Shown here piece by piece: positions 20,690 to 31,574 of a stretch of DNA of 64,000 bases. Positions within the stretch are counted from its first letter, which is position 1; every line of letters starts with the position of its first letter. The stretch is from NCBI GenBank assembly GCA_920105625.2, contig OV050030.1, positions 140,706,291 through 140,770,290 on the forward strand, written 5' to 3'. The notes under the pieces are model-generated. The model saw only the letters and a program-made list of their open reading frames with translations. It was not told the origin of the DNA and did no database searches. The position numbers and the translations under genes were made by a program. This DNA comes from Clusia tigrina. Its lineage: Eukaryota; Arthropoda; Insecta; Diptera; Clusiidae.

Positions 20690-21660
20690 CAAAACCTCCA
20701 TGGTGTAGCAGGGAAATTGATGATCTACGTCTAGCTTCTTGAAAACTTTTGAAGAAAGCCGAAACCACAAATGTCTGGGCTTCTTTCAAAAGACAACAAT
20801 CCGAACTCCAGAACGGCGTTAGGAAGGCGAAAATAGCATCATGGCGGAACTTCTGTGAAAAAGTAGAATCCTACGTCGAAACTAGTGGGTTACGCCCGAT
20901 CCTTTATTTTTCTAACGAAGCACTAAACTGTATTCACAGACCAGATGTTCACTGGACAATTTCATGTACGGAAAGTCTCGAAGTCCAACTGGACACCTAT
21001 TTCCCCAGGCAGCGTAGATTTCGGTCAAGCACATCTCAAGTTCAATCAAGCTGTCCCTGGTAGCTTCTGCGTGACAAACACAATTACGTGAGCCATTCAC
21101 ACTTTTGATACCGGGTCCGGAGCGTATCATACCTGCGGACATACAATATGTAGTCTATACTATTCTAACATGGGTAGCGCGCATTTACAACGCCTGCCTG
21201 ATGTACATTCGTATTGGCTGGAGGAAGTCACGTGTTGTCTACATTCCAAAAGGTGGGAACGGATCCCATACTAAACCCAACGACTACAGACCAATCAGTA
21301 TGTCCTTGTTTCTTTTGAAGACTTTGGAAAGTTTCCAAGATCTCCATATCAGGACTTACATCAATCCAAGCCCTCTCCCCAAATCCCAACATGCCTACAC
21401 CAAGGAAAGTCGGTAGAAACTGCTCTACATGAGCTCATGTCGCAGGTAGATAAAACCCTTGCCTTCAAGGAATATACTTTTGCTATCTTTCCCGACAATG
21501 AATATGCATTTAACAATTTGTGCCCCATAGTCACAGCTCTATTAGATCTAAATCTATAGGTCTTGTCAAAATCATTGAGCATCTTCTCAGGGCAAGGACA
21601 ATTGCCTCCATTATTGGCACTGGAAGATCGTGGTTGCAGCGTAATAGCCTATGCAGATGG
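20690..21660 (+). pseudogene. LINE U copy A, reverse transcriptase remnant
   Basis: 20749-21060 gives the pre-RT block SWRNFCEKVESYVETSGLRP. From 21225 SRVVYIPKGGNGSHTKPNDY then RPISMSLFLLKTLE is RT block 2 and 3, followed by HAYTKESR. Then text like FNNLCPIVTALLDLNL (block A remnant) jumps to a polymerase-box-like VIAYADG where YADD is expected (about 21640). The second catalytic Asp of the box is gone and most of the palm is deleted. Confidence 0.75.
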
Positions 21661-21769
21661 CAGGCGAAACTGGCAGGCACTAGACTCAATGTACTTAAAA
21701 GGTGGTCGAGAACGGACCTGGGGTACGCTAACATCCTCAATCAGTACTCGCCTACACCCGGCTCGGTTG

Positions 21770-22267
21770 ACTATGCCAGTCCAAATACCAATATTAATCG
21801 AACATTTCACTTCTGGATAAGAAGCAGTGTGATCACAGATGATACTCTGGATATCTACACAGACGGCTCTAGGTATGTATAGAGGGTCTGTAGAGGGATC
21901 TTCTCCAACAAATTGGACCTTAGCATCTCGCTTAGACTCCCTGACCATTGCAATGTCTTTCAGGTTCTCCACGCATTCGATAGCTTACATAGTCTCAACA
22001 GCAAGCGTAAGCTTCAGCTACTTCAACTAGGACGCAAGTCCATCAGCATTGTGTCACGAGGGGCATGCGAGTAGACTGGGTTTGTCCTTTAATGACTCCT
22101 GCCGTGGGTGTGGTACTAAGGAGGAAGAAGCAACAGTTCTACCCCTCATGTATCAGTGTCCATCCTTAGCCAGACGAAGAATGCACGTCTTCGGGGCTCC
22201 TTTCTTGACCAACTTAGGACAGCTCGCAACCTGTAAGATGAGGGACGTAGCTAAGTTTCTCAAATTA
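21770..22267 (+). pseudogene. LINE U copy A, RNase H and C-terminal zinc region
   Basis: DDTLDIYTDGSRYV (about 21838-21880) has the first RNase H aspartate; then a TAG, and in another frame LRLPDHCNVFQ. The conserved ADELA block is missing. From 22049 a frame gives GLSFNDSCRGCGTKEEEATVLPLMYQCPSLARRRMHVFG and ends KFLKL at 22267, the CCHC-like C-terminus shared by R1/LOA LINEs. A near-identical version lies at 24060-24510. Confidence 0.75.
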
Positions 22268-22384
22268 TAATGTTTGTTCCACATTTCGTAATCAGGTGAG
22301 TCGTGCTCAACGCCTGAGCTAAACCGTATCCGGCTTAGGTGGTCAGTATGTATATGCATGCCATTGTGTGTGCTTCTTACTGCC

Positions 22385-22771
22385 ACTCCAACAACAACTC
22401 ACAGAATTAGGAATAGATACGAATCAGTTTTGTGAATTATGGTAGTTTTAAGGAACCAAACTTGGGGACAGTTAATCAATTTAAGCAGTTTGGCGTAACG
22501 AAAAGGACTAGGAGAGTACTAGAATCACTGAAGTTAGACCAAAGCGAAAACTCGGAGGAGAAGGCATCGATAGATGCCTTTTGTACGTCATTCCATGACA
22601 TATTTCTGTGCTTAAGAAGGGGCCCTGAGTACGCCCCAGAAGATTTAGAGAATTGTAGTTGATGTTAGAAAATTGAACGATGCCACCATCAAGCAAGTTT
22701 TCCCGATCCCAAGGATAGAAGAAATCCTGGATCAACTGGGTCATAGTAGATATTTTTTACACTCGCTTGAG
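22385..22771 (+). pseudogene. Gypsy-group element G, RT start, copy A
   Basis: KRTRRVLESLKLDQSENSEEKASIDAFCTSFHDIF (22503-22610) resembles the segment leading into the RT of gypsy-group elements. In a shifted frame VDVRKLNDATIKQVFPIPRI and EEILDQLGHSRYF (about 22660-22755) are RT blocks 1 and 2, with the L-N-x-T and P-I/L-P-R-I landmarks. It breaks at 22771. A second version lies at 24650-24992 and a more divergent one at 28700-28925. Confidence 0.8.
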
Positions 22772-23309
22772 TCTCAATATTGTGTTTGGCCCTTGGCAAT
22801 TTAAATTTTTGTGAGAATTCGTCTGTAATAAAATTGACCAGAGAGAATGTGTCAAGTAGAGCACTACACAGGTTGTACTGACCAGATGCGCCTCTTGAAC
22901 CATCACCATAGCAGTATCAAGGATAACACGATACATTGACGAGTAGTCCACATGAGTGTGTGTGACAGCATCCTTTGAGTTTGACTGCAAATCTGGTGTA
23001 GCAACTGCTGACGTCACTTATTAGGTTGCCCGCGAAGTCGATGGAACACCATCAGAATTGTATGTGTTGTGTTGAGAGCAGATTTTGGAACGAAAATTGA
23101 ATGGGCAATTTGACTGTTGTGGTCCCTTCGACCAACAATTTATTGAGAATTGTATTTGAAATGCAACCATGATAATCAAATGAGTTCTCACCACATAGCT
23201 GTCATACTTGGCAGACAATACTTTTGTAGTATGCTTTTTTCTCTTACTTCTTAAATAAATTACCGACGTGGAAAGACGTTAGATTTTCTAACAATTATAT
23301 AATGCGTTT
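22772..23309. other. Intergenic stretch, no supported gene
   Basis: No motif found. Possibly the internal part or LTR of a gypsy-group element whose right edge is the primer-site-like sequence at 23683. Confidence 0.4.
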
Positions 23310-23960
23310 AATTAACTAATAAAATAACAGGTTATGGGCCCATTCTCTGGTTAATTTGTATTTGCCGTTATTTATATATCGCTGCATTCTGTCATAGAAA
23401 TACATAGCCAGTACAGGATTTAAAGTCCTGAAAGCTTGATTCCCTTTTATATGTAAATTTGATAATTAGTGTGCCTTTCAAATATCTCATTGCTCTTTAC
23501 AACCGTTTCCGGTGCGAAATTCCAGGGTTTTTATTATACTGACTTAAATTGGTGATACTAAACGAAATATCTGGACGCGTGAGTTACGTACCCTCACCCC
23601 AACATTCAACTCGGATCGAATAATAATGTTGAGGTCGACGACATCAACATTATTATTCAAATATATCTTGCACCAGCGTATCTGGCGCAGTCAACGGAGA
23701 ACCTAATTTTTCCAGCTAAAGCTAGAAAAATATAAATATAATTGCCATAAAAGACTTTGGCGGTATTACTGAGCTTTTAAAGACAAAATAAAGTGCATTA
23801 AATAAAGTGAATAAAATAAAGTGTGACATTAGTGGCGTTAAATACCTTTTTTTCACAAAACTACCTCTACGTTATTCTTCAACAATGTATAAGGCAGAGA
23901 ATTTTCGAACAAATGAAACAACAGTTGCAACAACAACAACAACTATTGCAACCACAGCAA
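23310..23960 (+). other. Candidate LTR end, primer-binding site and gag start of a gypsy-group element
   Basis: TGGCGCAGTCAACGGA at 23683-23698 looks like the primer site of gypsy-group elements that use tRNA-Ser. Upstream is AT-rich LTR-like sequence with a 14-bp perfect hairpin (23619-23657). Downstream, near 23910, a frame reads IFEQMKQQLQQQQQLLQPQQ, a glutamine-rich start often seen in gag. At 23961 it joins abruptly to the duplicated LINE U block. It probably belongs to element G, but no LTR partner was found. Confidence 0.5.
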
Positions 23961-24992
23961 CGAGAACGGACCTGGGGTACGCTAACATCCTCAATCAGTA
24001 CTCGCCTACACACGGCTCGGTTGACTATGGCAGTCCAAATGCCAATCTTAATCGAACGTTACACTTCTGGATAAGAAGCAGTGTGATCACAGATGATACT
24101 CTGGATATCTCCACAGACGGCTCTCGGTATGTATAGAGGGTCTGTAGAGGGATCTTCTCCAACAAATTGGACCTTAGCATCTCGCTTAGACTCCCTGACC
24201 ATTGCAATGTATTTCAGGCTCTCCACGCATTCGATAGCTTACATAGTCTCAACAGCAAGCGTACGCTTCAGCTACTTCAACTAGGACGCAAGTCCATCAG
24301 CATTGTGTGACGAGGAGCATGCGAGTAGACTGGGTTTGTCCTTTAATGACTCCTGCCGTGGGTGTGGGAAGAAGCAACAGTTCTACCCTTCATGTATCAG
24401 TGTCCATCCTTAGCCAGACGAAGAATGCACGTCTTCGGGGCTCCTTTCTTAACCAACTTAGGACAGCTCGCAACCTGTAAGATGAGGGACGTAGCTAAGT
24501 TCCTCAAATTATAATGTTTGTTCCACATTTCGTAATCAGGGAGTCGTGCTCAACGCCTGAGCTAAACCGTATCCGGCTTAGGTGGTCAGTATGTATATGC
24601 ATGCCATTGTATGTGCTTCTTACTGCCACTCCAACAACAACTCACAGAATTAGGAATAGATACGAATCAGTTTTGTGAATTATGGTAGTTTTAAGGAACC
24701 AAACTTTCGTTTGGAGTAACGAAAAGGACTAGGAGAGTACTAGATTCACTGAAGTTAGACCAAAGCGTAAACTCGGAGGAGAAGGCATCGATAGATGCCA
24801 TTTGTACGTCATTCCATGACATATTTCTGTGCTTAAGAAGGGGCCCTGAGTACGCCCCAAAAGAAGTAGAAAATTGTAGTTGATGTTAGAAAATTTAACG
24901 ATGCCACCATCAAGCAAGTTTTCCCGATCCCAAGGATAGAAGAAATCCTGGATCAACTGGGTCATAGTAGATATTTGTTACACTCACTTGAG
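23961..24992 (+). repeat. Duplicated block, copy B
   Basis: Second copy of 21707-22771: LINE U RNase H and C-terminus, then G RT start. It ends at CTTGAG like copy A, then joins directly to LINE U ORF1-like sequence (24993 onward, matching about 19744 onward). Small differences include a loss of about 10 bases near 24368. Both copies are non-coding. Confidence 0.9.
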
Positions 24993-25805
24993 ATTCTGAC
25001 CTATCCAATTCAGAATTGGTTAGGGATTTCTTCGAACAGCAGGACCCTATGATTGATGGTGGCGCAGTCTCACCCATGTCTAATGAGGATAGTGCTAGCG
25101 CCACCGTAGTCGCCAATTCACAAAATGCTGAAGGTTATACAAATTAACCTTCAGCATTCCGAAACTGCCTCGGCAGTGCTTATCCTCCACCTGGCCCATA
25201 AAAGGGGGGGGACCTTGTACTAGTACGAAAACCTGGATCTACAATCACGAAGTTCGCGAACTCAGTAACAATATTCGTAAAAGTTCAACGTATACCTAGA
25301 TATCGCATATTTATTAAGAACAGCATTAATAACATCCTACTTCACAGTTACAGTGATAGGGACAGTGTAGCCACGACTATTGAAATCAACACCATGGCAC
25401 TCTGGCTTGTCTCTTGTTACATGGAGCACGACTGCGGAGACACATCAAGTATCTGGTGTCGGATACGACACGCAGTAACATTGCTGTCATAATAGGTACG
25501 GATGCCAACGCTTATCATGAACTGTAAGGTAGCTAAGACACCAACAAGCGGGGTGAGTCTCTTTTTGCTTTTGTACTCGATAATAATCTCGCAATAGCTT
25601 AACGATTCTTAACAGACGGGAAGTTCTCGACATCGCGCTAATCGGGAAACATTTGTAGATCCTCATTACAAGCTGGTCCGTCTCTAAGGAGTGTACCTTT
25701 TTGGATTATACGTACCTAAATTTCGAAATTGACATAACAGTTACCACTGACATTAGATCAGCCAAACCAACCAATACAAAGTGGACAGACTGGTCCTTAT
25801 AAGAG
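24993..25805 (+). pseudogene. LINE U copy B, ORF1-like and endonuclease segment
   Basis: Matches 19744-20574: the acidic segment with ISSNSRTL-like then GGAVSPMSNEDSASATVVAN in frame, and the endonuclease text AVTLLS and KFSTS (25440-25720). It ends at CCTTATAAGAG, where the jockey LINE enters. The piece after that LINE continues the same match. An 11-base G-rich insert (GGGGGGGGACC, about 25203) is private to this copy. Confidence 0.8.
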
Positions 25806-27313
25806 AAAAAGGAAAATGCTAAGAGAAATGCCTGATATAGATATAATATAACTGCATACTAGAAACTAAGTATTTCTCTCGCTTATGGAAAGTTGCACAG
25901 ATAACAGCCATCAGCAAGCCAGGAAAAGATGCCACCAAAACAACTTCTTACCGACCTATCAGTCTGTTGCCAATACTATCGAAAGTATTTGAAAGGATAC
26001 TTAAGGACAGATTAGAGCCAATGTTAACAACAAAAAATTTAATACCCAGCCATCAGTTTGGATTTAGAAGACAGCACTCAACTGTGCAACAGGTCCACAG
26101 GGTTGTAAACAAAATCCTTGAAAGTATAGACAACAAAAAATACTGCGTAGCTGTATACTTGGACATTGCAAAAGCATTCGACAAGGTGTGGCACAAAGGA
26201 CTTCTATATAAACTTAAGCGAATATTTCCACAAAATTATTATGACTTTTTAAAGAGCTATATAAGCGAACGACAATTTTAAATAAAATATGACGAGGATT
26301 GCTCAGACGTCCCACCAATGACAGCGTATTAGGACCTCTACTATACTTAATATTCACAGCAGATATAACAATTCCAACGAAAAGCAATGCGATGATAGCA
26401 ACATTCGCAGACGACACAGTTTTAATGGCATCACACAATGACGAAAAAAAGGCAACAAATGCAATCCAACATATATTAGACAATGTAGTAGCATGGTGTG
26501 ACTTATGGGAATAGAGATAAATAAAGGCAAAACTGTACAAGTTATATATACAAACAGAAAATCGACAAAATACAGCCTTGCTATAAAGGACAAAAAAATA
26601 AAAACTCACTCTGCTGCAAAATATCTTGGAATAACCATAGACGAAAAATTGACTTGGAAGCAGCACATCATTATCAAGCGAAACGATACAAAAAATAAGT
26701 ACCGACAATTAAGCTGGCTACTTGGACGAGCATCTAGACTATCTCCCTACAACAAACTAATAATATACAAGACAATAATAGCGCCTATCTGGAAATATGG
26801 AATCGAGATATGGGGCACAGCTAGCATATCAAACTTAAATTTAATACAACGAATGCAGTCAAGAATACTACGAACAATTACAAATGCTGAATGGTATATC
26901 CCGAACGAGGTTATACACCGTGACCTACACATTGAAACCATCAAGGACACAATCACAAAATGCAGCACCAAACATATACACCGACTGAGAGGCCATCAAA
27001 ACCTGGAACTGCGTAGTGCAGCAGACACGGAGGGTGCAACTCCAAGAAGATTGAAGCGAATTACCCCTGCAGAACTTACAGGAAGGTTTAAAAAAATAAA
27101 TACATAACAATAACAAAATAAATAATTAATTATATACATAAATAAAATGATGGATAAATAGAGAAAATTTAATAAACAGATAAATAAAAGAAGTTCTTTT
27201 GGCATTGGCAAAAAGAGCATATTCAATCCAAACCTGCACAAAATATTACTTAATATTATTGTTATAGACTGTAATATATAGAGGAAGATATAAAAAATAA
27301 AAATAAATAAAAA
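25806..27313 (+). mobile_element. jockey-type LINE, 5'-truncated, with target duplication
   Basis: Inserted into LINE U copy B. ATAAGAG occurs at 25799-25805 and again at 27314-27320, while the paralogous uninterrupted site at about 20572-20580 has it once. The body carries RT and ends in an A-rich tail (AAATAAAAATAAATAAAAAA). There is no endonuclease, so it was truncated at insertion. The short tail and clear duplication suggest it is younger than its neighbours. Confidence 0.92.
25900..27107 (+). pseudogene. jockey-type LINE reverse transcriptase
   Basis: Three frames give the whole RT in order. AQITAISKPGKDATKTTSY then RPISLLPILSKVFERIL (blocks 1-2), HQFGFRRQHSTVQQVHRVV (block 3), YLDIAKAFDKVWH (block A, catalytic D, about 26158), a broken GSVLGPLL-like block B (about 26325), and TFADDTVLMAS (FADD box, about 26404-26436). 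From 26505 the thumb and C-terminus run open for 200 codons (YLGITIDEKLTWKQH, APIWKYGIEIWGTAS). The stop at 26281 and two shifts interrupt it. Fewer lesions than other LINEs here. Confidence 0.92.
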
Positions 27314-27320
27314 ATAAGAG

Positions 27321-27497
27321 TCCACCCTGAGAGAACCTGCTTGACGTTGACTAAGCGGCCGACATTAACACAGCAGTCCTCCCACAGGCGATGAAAGCAT
27401 CTTGCATCCCCCAATCCTCGAGGTAAACCAAAACCTCCATGGTGTAGCAAGAAAATTGCTGTCTAGCTTCTTGAAAACTTCTGAATAAAGCCAAAGC
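27321..27497 (+). pseudogene. LINE U copy B, segment right of the jockey insertion
   Basis: Continues the LINE U match (to 20575-20760): CCACCCTGAGAGAACCTGC, CTCGAGGTAAACC and CTAGCTTCTTGAAAACTTCTGAA. It ends near 27497, where element G gag starts. No reading frame of its own. Confidence 0.85.
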
Positions 27498-28925
27498 CAG
27501 TAAGCATCCAGTCAGATTTCGATGCGCTTTTAGACAGAACATATCTGAAACAGAAATCTTATGACACGCTCATAAGAGAGATCCATGAGACTGCACATAA
27601 ACACGAAGAGGACCTGAGAGCTTGGGGACGAAGGCTTAGATCTGTGGGCAACGATGCTGCGAAGCCAGTTTCCAGGAAACATTGCAGCATACCATGATGA
27701 TTTCAGTATTCAACGCAGGCCTAAAAAATAGGGACAGCGAATTATACACTTTATCTAATGCAGAGAAGTATGGCAGAGTTAATTGTGGCGGCCTCAGGCA
27801 GCAATCCAACAGAGAGCGGCAACAGGTGGAATTTGCTGGATTGATACGCCAGCAGAGGTATGTGCGGTACAACGACGGAACACACGGGAAGTCGGTAAAT
27901 TTGTGGACCATTTTGTGCAACAAGGATTCGTTGTCGAGAGATTCCAACAAAGAAAACCCATTTGCTAATTCTGCCGTAAGCCGGGTCATACAAGGGATTA
28001 GTGTTTTAAACGCCAAATCACGGCCTACTGTATGAAATCCCAATCATTTATTTATGAAGCAGAATCAGAGTATGAGACAGTGAGTCGAAATGCCCGAATC
28101 CGCCTAGGAGAGACGTCGAATTAATTCCACAGAAGGAATTAGCCAAGGAAGCAATCCCTTCAACACTTGGAGTAGTCAGCACCGACCAAATTTGAATTTG
28201 AATGGACACCAGCTTCGTTAAATCTAGTGTTCTACGAAAAGGACTGAAATTTGATGAACCAGCTGTGAAGAGTCTCAACATTGCTTTTGGTGGGTGCATA
28301 AGGGCACAAGGCTCAGTTCGGGTTAACTACTACAACGAGGTCAGGGATGTAAGTTTCAGAACGAAGTGGAACTAGAAAAGCAAGGTGTCCCGGCCGATGG
28401 TATACTTGTGCGGGATAACATTTGGGGCCGCTCCATTCTGAATACAGTAACTAAAGAATAGATTTCTGACTCTTCCATTGGAGTCGTGGCGGGAAGTAAA
28501 CGTGAATAGGGCTTAGAATAGTACTCCGGAAATGGTAGGCGCGAGGTCAACGAGAGTAATTACTCTTCTTGTAAACAAGAAACTTCGGACGGTTGTTTTG
28601 AACGAGCACCAGATAGCGGAGGCTCCATATATAGGAGAAACCATAAGCAACGTTGACAAGGGTAAGGAGTACGCTTACGTACTAAATGCATCAGAATATG
28701 GATAAGGATTTTACGCCTAAGTTCACTAGCTATGATAATTTTAAAGAGCCGAATTGTGGGTTGTATTAGCAAATTAAGCAGGTAGATATAAAAAAAAGGA
28801 TGGAGAGAGTACTATAATCACCGAAGTTAGACCCAAGCGTAAACTCGGAGAAGAAGGCATCTATAGATCTATTTATACGTCATTCAATGACATATTTCTG
28901 CTGGACGGGGCCCAGCTAACATACA
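27498..28925 (+). pseudogene. Gypsy-group element G, copy 2: gag to RT start
   Basis: FDALLDRTYLKQKSYDTLIREIHETA with HEEDLRAWGRRLRSVGNDA (27508-27660) is the Gag body; then NAGLKNRDSELYTLSNAEKYG in a shifted frame. Later text (RNARIRLGETS..., LNASEYG) gives a protease-to-RT linker, and LSLPKLDPSVNS-like text at 28800-28880 corresponds to the SLKLDQSENSEEKAS segment of copy A. All readings are broken by stops. Gag forms the particle, and the linker precedes RT. Copy 1 (17680) matches the gag part. Confidence 0.7.
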
Positions 28926-29356
28926 AACCCGAAATAGGACATGATATACTGACTAGGGCGGATCTTCCACGAATTAATCATACGTAGTACAGATTACGGC
29001 ATGCACACAAGGACGAAGAAGCAGTGGATGTCTAAAGGTAACATAATTTCACCAAGTATTTCACGCTTAAATGCACTAACTATTTTGTGTTGGTAGATGA
29101 TTTTTAATCTACGAGAAGAACTTGCAGCAGCATTCGCAACGCTAATGCAAATTGCTCCAGAATTTACAAGAACACAATTTGAATTTGAACTTGGAGAAGT
29201 GTCAACTTGCGAAGTGAGGTAGTTTATAGAGGCCGTCGCTGTTCAGAGGCAGAACCACTGTCGGACCCTCAGAAAGTGGAATTCTTGAAGAATATAGCAA
29301 TCCCGACAAACAGAAAAGAATTGCCAGCAATATTAGGACTAGTGAACTTTACAGAT
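28926..29356 (+). pseudogene. Gypsy-group element G, copy 2: RT thumb region
   Basis: Degenerate RT: near 29180-29210 the text LNLNLEKCQLAK and, from 29230, RCSEAEPLSDPQKVEFLKNIAIPTNRKELPAILGLVNF. These are the gypsy RT landmarks L-E-K-C then S-x-x-P-x-K then F/I-L-G-L-V-N-F. It stops at LVNFT exactly where the 412-like element enters, and the same element resumes at 32082. The palm with the YLDD box is not recognisable; a gap of several hundred bases must have been lost. Confidence 0.82.
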
Positions 29357-29382
29357 TGTAGTGTATGTGCAATATTGCTAGT
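29357..29382 (+). repeat. 412-like 5' LTR remnant
   Basis: Only about 26 bases of LTR (TGTAGTGTATGTGCAATATTGC plus a few) survive, at the exact left boundary of the element. The next bases, with AT-rich runs at 29430-29480, are not LTR-like. The deletion that removed gag and RT starts here. Confidence 0.85.
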
Positions 29383-29569
29383 TTTACAAATCAATATACT
29401 ATGTTGATCATTTTTGTTTAAAAAACTTTAAAAAAATATATATATATATATAAATAATAATAATAATAATTTAATTAAATAACTTATTGGAATGATATAA
29501 AAACATTAAATCTATATCACAAATTCACACAACGTTGACAAGTTTCTCACGGCTTACATTTTTTCAAAC

Positions 29570-30068
29570 CTTACCTCTATGGACTGAAATTCACAGTGGT
29601 GACAGACCACCGACCGTTAGTCGCATTGTTTACACACAAAAACCCATCTTCCAAGTTAACCAGAATAAGGTTAGATTTGTCCGACTATGATTTCGACATT
29701 ATATATAAACAGGGAAAAATAAGCAGCAATGCGGATGCACTGTCAAGAATTAAAATCGATTCTGACATACTAAAATCAATGTTCCCGAAAGAAAACGATG
29801 AATCCGTTAACAAAGCATTAGTAATTACGAGGGGCATGTCTGCTAAAAAGAGCACAGACATAAATCAGGAGAAATATAGCTCTCATTCGAAGTATGATCA
29901 ACTTCACATTTGGGACTGCACGTCCATATCTGACGTCAGGAATGTAAGAAAATTGAAATTTGTATTTATGAGCAATAAGAAGGTTACCCATATTAAAATA
30001 AATAAAGATGAGATACTTGTGATAAGCAGTGATACTCCATCGAACCCAGGTTCGCTATTGGAAAAATG
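29570..30068 (+). pseudogene. 412-like RNase H C-terminus and linker
   Basis: KFTVVTDHRPLVALFTHKNP (29586-29650) has the catalytic TDH of RNase H; SSKLTRIRLDLSDYDFDIIYKQGK and NADALSRI (to about 29750) close the domain. The remainder to TGA at 30067 is a linker (KILDPNGKEK-like, ending NPGSLLEK). The upstream RT is deleted. Open for about 160 codons, so this piece is fairly intact. Confidence 0.9.
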
Positions 30069-30214
30069 ACTATCAAGTCAAATATTAAGGCACTAGCGCT
30101 AGATGAGAAAGATGATATATTTACTTACGTATGGAAGGAAAAATTTAAAGAGGCATAAAGAAAATAATGAAAGTTCAAAGTTGAATATATTGATGAATAG
30201 TAGATAACATAATT

Positions 30215-31217
30215 ATGTATAAACTAATCGCAGAATATCACGATTCGCCTTACGGAGGGCATTTTGGTGTAAGAAAAACCGTTTTAAAATTGAAACAAAA
30301 ATACGTTTGGAAGAATATGGGAAAAATGGTATCACAAATTTTAACAATTTTATCACAAATTGTAAACATTGTGCTAAGAATAAACAAATACGACATACGA
30401 AAGAACAGATGGTTATTACAGACACTCCAACGACTAGTTTTGAAGCCGTAGCAATTGATACTGTCGGTCCGCTAAGAATTTCTAATGGGTACAGATATAT
30501 TTTAACAGCGCAGTGCGAATTGACAAAATTTGTGATAGCGCACCCCATGGAAACCAAAGATGCCGACAATGTAGCTAAAACACTTGTTGACCAATTCATT
30601 CTCAAGTATGGTAATTTCAAAAATTTGAAATCGGACAAGGGCACAGAGTTCGTAAACGAGCTAATGAAAAATGTGTGTAAAAATCGAAAATGAAATATTT
30701 TCAACTCCTTATCATTACGAATCACTGGGTTCAGTAGAGCGTAACCACCGCACTCTTAATGAATTCATGTTGACGTTCGCAAACGATAACGAGTGTGACA
30801 AATGGATATTATTTTACACTTTTGCTTACAATACGACACCGCATGTCGATACTGTTTTCTCACCATATGAGATTGTGTTTGGTAAACTGCCACACTTACC
30901 AAGCGACATAATTGAAACAAGAGTACCAATTTATGATATTGAAAATTATGCGAATGAATTGAAGTTGAGAATGAAGGGAACTAATCGAAGCTGTGAAAAA
31001 GAAAAGAAGCAGTGAAAGAAAAACAAATGAAAATGCACTTAATGCAACCTTAGGAGACCTTGTAGTAAAATTAGGTAATCGTAAAAAGTCTCAAAATCCA
31101 TACAATGGTCCGTATAGAATTTCAAAACAAGAAGGAGTAAATTCATTTATATTAATAAACGGCATGGAGAAGAAAATGCATAACAATATGCTAAAACGAT
31201 ACAATGTTCTGATATGA
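30215..31217 (+). pseudogene. 412-like integrase
   Basis: HHCC zinc domain: YHDSPYGGHFGVRKTVLKL (30235-30295) and a shifted CKHCAKNK. Catalytic core: FEAVAIDTVGPL (about 30440), LKSDKGTEFVNEL (about 30626) and YESLGSVERNHRTLNEF (about 30717-30770), so D, D and E are all present. The C-terminus follows: YNTTPHVDTVFSPYEIVFGK and, in another frame, GDLVVKLGNRKKSQNPYNGPYRI with a final HNNMLKRYNVLI to TGA at 31216. Shifts near 30300, 30680 and 31010 interrupt it. Confidence 0.92.
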
Positions 31218-31562
31218 GAATACAAAAATAGAAAATAAAAAACTAATGTATGAATAAAAATATATATAAATAAAAATATATATATAATATTATTAAACTA
31301 CTATTATAAGAAATTGCTAATTTATAGTTATTAAAAATGTAAATTTTATTCATATTACGATACTAGCGCACAAGATAAATTATTTCTCATATAAAAATAT
31401 ACATACGAAATACAAATCTAATAAGTAACAACTTAGTATTACATTAAATTCAATAAGTAAAAATTAGAATCAAATGAGTCAGAACTCATTTCCACCACAC
31501 ACAAACACATAAAAACATGAAGTTGTTTTTTTTCTCTTTCAAACCACTGTAAATTTTTTCTT

Positions 31563-31574
31563 AAAGGGTGAGGG
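31563..31574 (+). other. 412-like polypurine tract
   Basis: AAAGGGTGAGGG abuts the TGTAG of the 3' LTR. It would prime plus-strand synthesis. Between the integrase stop (31217) and this tract the sequence is AT-rich with no supported ORF. Confidence 0.85.

Larger units (their letters stand above)
19601..22384 (+). mobile_element. R1/LOA-like LINE (LINE U), copy A, internally deleted
   Basis: In order on the plus strand: an acidic ORF1-like segment (19654-19895), an endonuclease (19990-20420), a pre-RT segment (20690-21060), RT motifs (21230-21560), an RNase H remnant (21840-21960) and a Cys-rich C-terminus (22080-22267). Most RT palm sequence between about 21560 and 21640 has been lost. Parts of it are duplicated at 23961-24992 and 24993-25805. 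A tail at 22268-22384 is probably the 3' untranslated region, since element G starts after it. Confidence 0.8.
21707..22771 (+). repeat. Duplicated block, copy A
   Basis: About 1,065 bases that recur at 23961-24992 at high identity. Both copies begin at CGAGAACGGACCTGG inside LINE U RNase H, cross into element G's RT and end at the same base, CTTGAG. After the end the two copies differ. Confidence 0.9.
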
